This document shows positions 58,574-64,000 of a DNA stretch of 64,000 nucleotides, in pieces (the stretch's first letter is position 1; every line of letters begins with the position of its first letter). Origin of the DNA: Crocinitomicaceae bacterium. GTDB taxonomy: Bacteria; Bacteroidota; Bacteroidia; Flavobacteriales_D; Crocinitomicaceae. Location: positions 62,001-126,000 of the forward strand of contig JAGYIR010000015.1 of NCBI GenBank assembly GCA_018402525.1, read 5' to 3'. Made by a program: the position numbers and the translations under genes. The notes beneath the pieces are model-generated. The model saw nothing but the letters and a program-made list of their open reading frames with translations, was not told the origin of the DNA and did not search any database.

Positions 58574-59896
58574 ATGAATTTATCATGGCTTAGAAATTTA
58601 TTTCAATTTTTGCGTTTGACCCATGAGCAGGAAGACCCTGCTATTATTAAAGAAGTGATCGAAAAAGGGATCGTCGTACGTGGAACGAATGTATGGATTC
58701 TAATTTTCGCTATTCTTGTCGCATCCGTGGGATTAAACATGAACTCCACAGCGGTAATTATTGGAGCCATGCTTATTTCACCGCTCATGGGACCAATAAA
58801 CGGTATTGGTTACAGTGTGGCTACCTACAATTTCTTGTTGTTCAGGAAATCACTTAAAAATTTCGGGTTTTCTACGGTTGCCGCACTTGTGACATCAACA
58901 GTTTACTTTACATTGACACCGATCAGTACTGAGCATTCAGAGTTATTGGCAAGAACAAGTCCAACTATTTTTGACGTTCTAATTGCTTTGTTTGGGGGAT
59001 TAGCAGGAATAGTGGCCATCAGTAGTAAAAACAAAGGAAACGTAATTCCAGGGGTGGCCATTGCAACGGCTTTGATGCCACCACTCTGTACCGCTGGATA
59101 TGGAATATCGATCGGAAATTTTTCATACTTTTTTGGTGCTTTGTACTTGTTTACGATCAATTCAGTATTTATAGCGCTTTCGGCAATGGTCGTTTCGCAA
59201 CTACTAAAACTTCCGAGACAATCGCATCTTCTGTCGCGGGAAATTAAGAACAAAAATATAGCTGTAATCGCTGTAATTGCAGTCACTGTGCTTCCGAGCT
59301 TTTATTTGGGTTATACCTTAGTGACAAAAGAAAAATTTAAGAGTACAGCTGAATTGTTTATTAAAAAAGTGGGAGTTTGGGAAGGAAATTTCTTGTTAAG
59401 TAGCAACGTCGATGTGGATGAACGATCCATAAAATTAGTGTATGGAGGAAGTGAATTTGCTGAGAATACGGTGCGAGATTTACAAGAAAAAGCAAACGAT
59501 CTTGGACTTGATGGTACTCAGTTGATTGTTGAACAAGGCCTGAAAATCAAAGATTATGAATCGATGATAAAGCAAAACAGCCAGCATCAACAGTTGACCG
59601 CAGAAATTAATCGTTTAAAGAATAATCTTGACCGAAGCACGCAACAACTTGACAGTCTTCAGGCGATTTCGGGAACAGGAGAGTTACTGTTAAAAGAAAT
59701 TCAACCGCTTTATCCAGCCATCGTATCTTGTACCTACGCAATTTCAAAGCAGTATGTAAGTACTTCGAGTAAGTCCAAAATAGTTTCGTTGGTTGTTTTT
59801 GATACAAGTGAGGAAATAGCTCCCGAAGAAAAGCTGAAAATCATAAATTGGCTTAAAAACCGATTGAAAACCGATGAAGTAATTCTTCGATTTTAG
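58574..59896 (+). CDS. DUF389 (TIGR00341-type) membrane protein
   Basis: 440 residues. The N-terminal half has the DUF389 core with GLNMNSTAVIIGAMLISPLMGPINGIGYSV and NKGNVIPGVAIATALMPPLCTAGYGI, and about eight helices. The C-terminal ~150 residues are a soluble domain with a coiled-coil-like segment (NQHQQLTAEINRLKNNLDRSTQQLDSLQ). The function is unknown; a transporter or channel is suggested by the family fold. It follows argS by 11 bases and may be co-transcribed. Confidence 0.85.
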   Translation: MNLSWLRNLFQFLRLTHEQEDPAIIKEVIEKGIVVRGTNVWILIFAILVASVGLNMNSTAVIIGAMLISPLMGPINGIGYSVATYNFLLFRKSLKNFGFSTVAALVTSTVYFTLTPISTEHSELLARTSPTIFDVLIALFGGLAGIVAISSKNKGNVIPGVAIATALMPPLCTAGYGISIGNFSYFFGALYLFTINSVFIALSAMVVSQLLKLPRQSHLLSREIKNKNIAVIAVIAVTVLPSFYLGYTLVTKEKFKSTAELFIKKVGVWEGNFLLSSNVDVDERSIKLVYGGSEFAENTVRDLQEKANDLGLDGTQLIVEQGLKIKDYESMIKQNSQHQQLTAEINRLKNNLDRSTQQLDSLQAISGTGELLLKEIQPLYPAIVSCTYAISKQYVSTSSKSKIVSLVVFDTSEEIAPEEKLKIINWLKNRLKTDEVILRF

Positions 59897-59967
59897 CAAT
59901 TTTCATAAAATTCGTTAAAACAAATTTGGAATTCACCGTAATACCAATAAAAACTGAGGAATTGCGT

Positions 59968-59975
59968 TAAATTTG
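59968..59975 (+). promoter_or_regulatory. Candidate -7 box (TAAATTTG)
   Basis: TAAATTTG fits TAnnTTTG, 23 bases before the lipoprotein-like gene start at 59999. Confidence 0.4.
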
Positions 59976-59998
59976 ACTACTTCAAAATGAAACAATAG

Positions 59999-60394
59999 AT
60001 GCTAAGATCACTAGAAGAAAGTAAGTTTATTCGATTTTTTTGGTTTTGTCTCATGTTACATGTTTTAAATTGTAGTGTTGACATTCCAGATCCCAATGGA
60101 CAACATGTTAGTGAAAATTTATCGTTTAATGATCAGGAAAGTATAGTTGAAATTTTCGTAGAGAAAATTTTGGGCTATGGAAATGTAATTGCTGAATACG
60201 ACGACGTTGATGGTAGAAAACATGATAAGATGCAAATCAACTACTCTCTTGATTTATTGTTTTTTAATGATTTTCAGTCATACACACGTGAAGAAATTGA
60301 TTATAAGGAGGACGGGCGTAGCGTCTTTTTTTACTTGAAAAATTATAGCCTAGAATATATTAAGAATTTTCTCCATCCACCCGAATTTAAATAA
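59999..60394 (+). CDS. Small putative lipoprotein of unknown function
   Basis: 131 residues. The N-terminus has a hydrophobic segment (~12-24) ending in LNCSVD, which could be a lipobox-like Cys at residue 25. The remainder is acidic with short strands (YSLDLLFFNDFQSYTREEIDYKEDGRSVFFYLKNYS). No family was recognised. It lies alone between DUF389 and the HAEPLYID gene. Confidence 0.55.
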   Translation: MLRSLEESKFIRFFWFCLMLHVLNCSVDIPDPNGQHVSENLSFNDQESIVEIFVEKILGYGNVIAEYDDVDGRKHDKMQINYSLDLLFFNDFQSYTREEIDYKEDGRSVFFYLKNYSLEYIKNFLHPPEFK

Positions 60395-60401
60395 TAAATA
60401 G

Positions 60402-60440
60402 AAATGGCCATTGGTCATTTTCACAACTCACATTTGAGTT
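60402..60440 (+). terminator. Two adjacent short hairpins after the lipoprotein-like gene
   Basis: AAATGGCC (60402-60409) pairs with GGTCATTT (60413-60420) with one G-T pair, and AACTCA (60425-60430) pairs with TGAGTT (60435-60440). T tracts are short. They might end the upstream gene or lie in the leader of the gene at 60481. Confidence 0.4.
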
Positions 60441-60480
60441 TTGAGAATTCACATGATTATTTATTATTACAATTACTAAA

Positions 60481-61356
60481 ATGAAAATTTTTAATTTTTT
60501 ACCCTTCTTGCTATTGGCAAGTAGTGGGGCTTATGCACAACTTGAAGAAGATAGTACTAAAGTAGAAAAAGGTAGACTGGATAGTTTGTATATTGAAGAA
60601 GTGGAAAACAAACAAACACCAGACAAGGTTTTGCATGCAGAACCACTTTATATTGACCTAATTCGTGACTTAGGAGCGAGAAAGGGCGAAAAAGAGTGGA
60701 ATGTGGGACTCGGACTTACTGACAATAATCAGTTTGATTCGTACGAAGCGTTGATCGAATACGAGTGGGCACCAGTAAATCGTTTAGGACTTGAGGTAGA
60801 ACTTCCATTTACGTTTTATTATGCAGCCAATGGTAATGGTGGGGCTCCACAAAGTAAGTTGAATGCCATAAAACTAGCTGCGCAATATACTTTTTTGGTT
60901 TCAGAGAAGGCAAAAACATCTTTGGCAGTTGGTTATTTGCATGAATTTGAGATGATTGAATTTAGCAGATATGGGAAAGCTGATCCCTTTCATGGAAATC
61001 TGTACAGTCCATTTTTTGTAGGAGCAAAAAGATGGGGGGATAATTATCACACCCTTGTGTACGCTGGACCAATGATTGAACATCAATTTTCCAATGGAGT
61101 GGTGCATGTAAACTGGCAAATTAACAGTAACTTTCATTTTATGATCCCTGGTACAAGAAATTTCCTTGGTGTAGAGTTCAATAAAACCATTGATTATTTG
61201 GGAGATTTTGACATGACTATTCGACCTCAAATGAGGGTTGCAGTTACGGATGACTTATTGATTGGAATTGTGACAGGTATTCCAGTTAGTAGAGAAAATG
61301 AACGGTTTAGTGCCTTTTTACGTTTGATATATGAACCACCCCACAAGAAACATTAG
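60481..61356 (+). CDS. HAEPLYID-type outer membrane protein
   Basis: 291 residues. Signal peptide to ~residue 19. The family motif HAEPLYIDLIRDLGARKGEKEWN begins at about residue 53. Repeated aromatic-rich strands follow (WNVGLGLTDNNQFDSYEALIEYEW, LAVGYLHEFEMIEF, HVNWQINSNFHFMI), as in a small beta-barrel. No function has been shown for the family, which is common in Bacteroidota. It is directly followed by a DUF2490 gene, so the two probably share a transcript and an envelope role. Confidence 0.78.
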   Translation: MKIFNFLPFLLLASSGAYAQLEEDSTKVEKGRLDSLYIEEVENKQTPDKVLHAEPLYIDLIRDLGARKGEKEWNVGLGLTDNNQFDSYEALIEYEWAPVNRLGLEVELPFTFYYAANGNGGAPQSKLNAIKLAAQYTFLVSEKAKTSLAVGYLHEFEMIEFSRYGKADPFHGNLYSPFFVGAKRWGDNYHTLVYAGPMIEHQFSNGVVHVNWQINSNFHFMIPGTRNFLGVEFNKTIDYLGDFDMTIRPQMRVAVTDDLLIGIVTGIPVSRENERFSAFLRLIYEPPHKKH

Positions 61357-61367
61357 AATTGTTTGAT

Positions 61368-62021
61368 ATGAAACATTTGTTATTCGTTACATTAATTTTT
61401 CCGTTCATTGCAATATCGCAAAATAGCGATTTTGGAAACTGGATGATATTTCTTGGAAATAAGGATTTCAAACAGAAATTTAACTGGCACAGCGAGCTTC
61501 AGTACCGCAACTACGATGCAATTGGCGACCTAGAGCAGTTGCTGGTTAGAACAGGCGTTGGAATGAATCTCACCGAGAAGAATAACAATGTGTTACAAGG
61601 TTATGCCTATGTTCGTGAAGAAAATTATGATGAGACAAATTCAAAAAAGATGGTTTCTGAAGAGCACAGAATCTTTCAGCAACTCTTAACTCGTCAGACT
61701 TTCGGACGAATCAATTTTCAGCATCGTTATCGGTTTGAACAACGTTTTATGAAAAAGGATTTCAGAATGAGATTGCGCTATTTCTTGGCATTTCAGATCC
61801 CAATAAACAATAAGAAAATGATTGACAAGACCAGTTACTTTTCTGCATACAATGAGATCTTTATTAACACAGAGATTGAATTCTACGATAGAAATCGATT
61901 GTATCTAGGCGCTGGTTATAAATTCAACAATGTTTTTAGAGTTGAAGTAGGATATATGAATCAAGTATTGTTGGATTTTAATCGCGATCAACTGAATGTG
62001 TTTGCGTATATCTCAATTTGA
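61368..62021 (+). CDS. DUF2490 outer membrane protein
   Basis: 217 residues from the ATG at 61368 (MKHLLFVTLIFPFIAISQ). The signal peptide is followed by FGNWMIFLGNKDFKQKFNWHSELQYRNYD and a series of amphipathic strands (RLRYFLAFQIPINN, YLGAGYKFNNVFRVEVGYMNQ), the DUF2490 beta-barrel pattern. Function is unknown. Its TGA (62019-62021) directly abuts the last codon of the convergent maf gene with no gap. Confidence 0.82.
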   Translation: MKHLLFVTLIFPFIAISQNSDFGNWMIFLGNKDFKQKFNWHSELQYRNYDAIGDLEQLLVRTGVGMNLTEKNNNVLQGYAYVREENYDETNSKKMVSEEHRIFQQLLTRQTFGRINFQHRYRFEQRFMKKDFRMRLRYFLAFQIPINNKKMIDKTSYFSAYNEIFINTEIEFYDRNRLYLGAGYKFNNVFRVEVGYMNQVLLDFNRDQLNVFAYISI

Positions 62022-62603
62022 TTAAATAGTTACCCCAAACTCGCCTCTGAGTACAGAGTAAATTTTATTGACAGGAAGTCCCATTACATTGTAATAGCAC
62101 CCTTCAATTTTATGGATTCCAATTGCACCGATCCATTCTTGAATGCCGTATGCGCCGGCTTTGTCAAATGGTTGGTACTTATCAATATAATAATCTATTT
62201 CTCGCTCAGTCAAATCTGAAAAATGTACGACGGTCGTTTCAGAGAAGGAAATGGAATGCGAATTACTGGTGAGACAGACGCCTGTTACAACTTTGTGTGA
62301 TTTACCTGAAAGTGAACGCAACATGCGTTGCGCATCTCCCTTATCTTTAGGTTTTCCTAAAATTAGATCGTTGTATATGACAACCGTGTCTGAGGTCAGT
62401 AGTAGCTCATTATCGTGAAGCGATGTCGAAAAAGGTTTGGACTTTAGTTCCGCTAAGTAGATCGGTACTTCTAACGATGGCAAAACCGACGGGTACTTTT
62501 CCTCAACCTCTTTAATACGGACTTCAAATGGGAAACCCATTTCTTTCACCAGTGCTTGTCGGCGAGGAGATTTTGAAGCAAGTACGATGATCGGTTTATC
62601 CAT
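62022..62603 (-). CDS. maf: Maf-like nucleotide pyrophosphatase
   Basis: 193 residues starting MDKPIIVLASKSPRRQALVKEMGFPF, with the SKSPRR motif. Later DTVVIYNDLILGKP and the acidic QPFDKAGAYGIQEW motif mark the Maf/YhdE active site. Maf proteins hydrolyse noncanonical or canonical nucleoside triphosphates (dTTP, UTP or modified forms). The gene overlaps the prenyltransferase start by 8 bases, a conserved pairing in Flavobacteriia. Confidence 0.94.
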   Translation of the reverse strand: MDKPIIVLASKSPRRQALVKEMGFPFEVRIKEVEEKYPSVLPSLEVPIYLAELKSKPFSTSLHDNELLLTSDTVVIYNDLILGKPKDKGDAQRMLRSLSGKSHKVVTGVCLTSNSHSISFSETTVVHFSDLTEREIDYYIDKYQPFDKAGAYGIQEWIGAIGIHKIEGCYYNVMGLPVNKIYSVLRGEFGVTI

Positions 62604-63552
62604 AAATCATAATAATTCTCCAATAGAATGGCATAAGTAATCCCGATATCATGGCTAACTTAATCAGATGGTTAATCGTTCGGAAATGGGATTTTTCTTT
62701 CGCTGGAATCAATAAAATGAAACATTGCACAATAAGTGCAGCTGAAATTAGGATGGGCAAAACTGATTTAAAGGTAAGATTTTCATAAACACTCCAAATA
62801 ATCAACGAAAAAACGACCGTTGCAAATAGTATCACCCCAACAATACGTTTCGTTTTTTTATATCCTAAAACGATCGGTAGTGTTTTTGCATGCAATTTTT
62901 TGTCGCCATCAACATCCTCCATATCTTTTACGATTTCTCTCGCCAGGTTCAATACAAATGCAAATCCTGAAATAGCAAAAGTAAGCAGCAACGTGAAATC
63001 GTGTATACGCGTTTTTCCAAATGGATAAAAGGTATTGGCCTTAATTTCGCTTGCGTCTATCCATTGGATATGATAAAAGTAATACCCAACAAGAAGTGGT
63101 ACAATTGCTGTTAAACCTGCAATTAAAAAGTTTCCAATGAAAAATTGGCGTTTGAGCTTGAGTGAATAATACCAAAGTAAATTTATGGTCAACAGATGTA
63201 TGAAAAGATACCAATACGTATGTAGTCGCCAACTCAAATACAAAGCAATAATAAAGGCAATAAGGTTAATGATCCAATGTGAAAAAATGGCGGTTCTTCG
63301 GTTGATATATGTCCCAATCACAACTCTATTTGGCTTATTGATGCGGTCGGCCTTAATGTCAAAATAATCATTGATAATATTCCCTGCTGCCGCAATCATC
63401 ACCGTTGAAAGTACCAGCAGAAAGAAGGTAAAAGAGTGGATTCCTAAAGCCGAATTAATTTGATATACGCCCTCAAAATACCAGCCAATGCCATACATCG
63501 TAACGACAATAATCAGCAAGTTTAGCGGACGTGTAAGTTTTATAAAATGCAT
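62596..63552 (-). CDS. UbiA-family prenyltransferase, probably geranylgeranylglycerol-phosphate geranylgeranyltransferase-like
   Basis: 318 residues, about nine helices. The two Asp-rich motifs are NIINDYFDIKADRINKPNR (NDxxDxxxDxxNxPxR) and LAREIVKDMEDVDGDKK. UbiA enzymes add polyprenyl chains to aromatic or glycerol-phosphate acceptors. In Flavobacteriia the gene beside maf is usually annotated as the (S)-2,3-di-O-geranylgeranylglyceryl phosphate synthase type; MenA would be an alternative, as menaquinone genes are present, but the maf neighbour and motif spacing favour the former. It overlaps maf by 8 bases and the preceding OmpA gene by one. Confidence 0.84.
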   Translation of the reverse strand: MHFIKLTRPLNLLIIVVTMYGIGWYFEGVYQINSALGIHSFTFFLLVLSTVMIAAAGNIINDYFDIKADRINKPNRVVIGTYINRRTAIFSHWIINLIAFIIALYLSWRLHTYWYLFIHLLTINLLWYYSLKLKRQFFIGNFLIAGLTAIVPLLVGYYFYHIQWIDASEIKANTFYPFGKTRIHDFTLLLTFAISGFAFVLNLAREIVKDMEDVDGDKKLHAKTLPIVLGYKKTKRIVGVILFATVVFSLIIWSVYENLTFKSVLPILISAALIVQCFILLIPAKEKSHFRTINHLIKLAMISGLLMPFYWRIIMIYG

Positions 63553-64000
63553 TAGTTCGAAATAATTTTATATTCTGTTCTTCTGTTCGCCTGATGTGCC
63601 TTTTCTTGTTCTTTCTCCGTGCTCAATTTTGAAATTGCTTCATCCGTAAAAACTGGTTTTGAAGAACCATACCCCTTGAAAGTTAATCTTTTTTTGTCAA
63701 TTCCTTTTGAAACGGCGTAATCATAAACTGCCTTCGCCCTATCGTTAGAGAGTGTTAAGTTTTGTTGTTTGTCACCTCGAGAATCGGTGTGACCGCCAAT
63801 TTCTATGTTTATGGTCGGGTTTTCATTCAAGAAATGAACCAGTTTATCCAATTCTACAAAAGATTCCTTTCGCAAGGTCGATTTTGACAAATCAAAGAAA
63901 ACATTTGCAAGTACAATCGTGGGTTCTCCTGAGCTATTTACAGGTACAAGTGGGACATCCATGTGAATGGACTCGGAGTTGTCAGGATTGATCATATCGA
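63552..64000 (-). CDS. OmpA-like C-terminal domain protein, 5' end outside window
   Basis: The minus-strand frame is open at the window end, so only the C-terminal ~149 residues are seen. They form an OmpA/MotB peptidoglycan-binding domain: ANVFFDLSKSTLRKESFVELDKL, IEIGGHTDSRGDKQQNLTLSNDRAKAVYDY and RLTFKGYGSSKPVF. The motifs GGHTDSRGD and NxxLSxxRA fit binding of diaminopimelate. The N-terminal part and any barrel or lipobox are not in the window. The stop shares one base with the UbiA start (63552). Confidence 0.9.
   Translation of the reverse strand, partial: DMINPDNSESIHMDVPLVPVNSSGEPTIVLANVFFDLSKSTLRKESFVELDKLVHFLNENPTINIEIGGHTDSRGDKQQNLTLSNDRAKAVYDYAVSKGIDKKRLTFKGYGSSKPVFTDEAISKLSTEKEQEKAHQANRRTEYKIISN

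Noticed and set aside
61405-61432. CAATATCGCAAAATAGCG as another member of the GCAATATTGC palindrome set
   Set aside because: It is inside the DUF2490 signal peptide codons and is only partly symmetric.
1-64000. tRNA, rRNA, CRISPR array, insertion sequence, prophage or toxin-antitoxin locus
   Set aside because: No regularly spaced repeats, transposase or integrase, and no tRNA T-arm-like sequence was found by eye in the gaps; a covariance model search would be needed to exclude small RNAs.

Overview
The window is AT-rich bacterial chromosome from a member of Bacteroidota, most likely order Flavobacteriales. Three things show this. A secreted protein carries a type IX secretion sorting tail. 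Many genes are preceded by the Bacteroidota -7 box TAnnTTTG. The gene content is typical of that order: an rsfS-ftsH-cdsA-psd run, a fused CcoNO cbb3 oxidase, type III glutamine synthetase, and DUF5916, DUF2490 and HAEPLYID-type envelope proteins. No rRNA, tRNA, CRISPR array, prophage or insertion sequence was recognised. The gene layout is dense, with no gene-free stretch over 300 bases.

Layout. 1-6.9 kb: AsmA-like protein (5' end outside the window), cytochrome b561, photolyase, then an ATP-grasp ligase paired with a two-domain hydrolase/peptidase of the QEGLA (DUF1704) family. 7-12 kb: a small ArsR-like regulator and a Gre-like factor flanked by repeated operator-like motifs, a glycosyltransferase, cysteine desulfurase and a VWA protein. 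11.8-24.1 kb: one respiratory block with cbb3 oxidase structural genes (ccoNO, ccoQ, ccoP), assembly genes (ccoS, ccoI, ccoG, ccoH, a TauE/SafE-like protein), hemN and two Crp/Fnr regulators. 24.2-35.6 kb: housekeeping (T9SS cargo, NUDIX, pyrE, birA, rsfS, ftsH, cdsA, psd, thioredoxin, menE, DnaJ-like, smpB, recR). 35.7-48.4 kb: mscL, glutamine synthetase III, a beta-helix lipoprotein, L31, a WG-repeat/TonB-like/acyltransferase run, menB and DUF5916. 48.7-64 kb: steroid-reductase-like enzyme, epimerase, DUF2141, orphan histidine kinase, ftsK, arginase, argS, DUF389, envelope proteins, maf, a UbiA-type prenyltransferase and an OmpA-like protein cut by the window end.

How the genes work together. 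The cco block encodes a high-affinity terminal oxidase, its copper and haem supply and likely redox regulators. menE and menB supply menaquinone, the electron carrier feeding it. rsfS, ftsH, cdsA and psd link ribosome silencing, membrane proteolysis and phospholipid synthesis.

Caveat on sequence quality. Five otherwise well-conserved genes (ccoP, ccoNO, birA, glutamine synthetase III, DUF5916), and probably the ArsR-like gene, are each split by one apparent single-base shift, several of them in short homopolymers. This looks more like residual sequencing or assembly indels than gene decay. In ccoP the shift lies on a canonical -1 slippery heptamer, so programmed frameshifting is kept as a minority hypothesis there.
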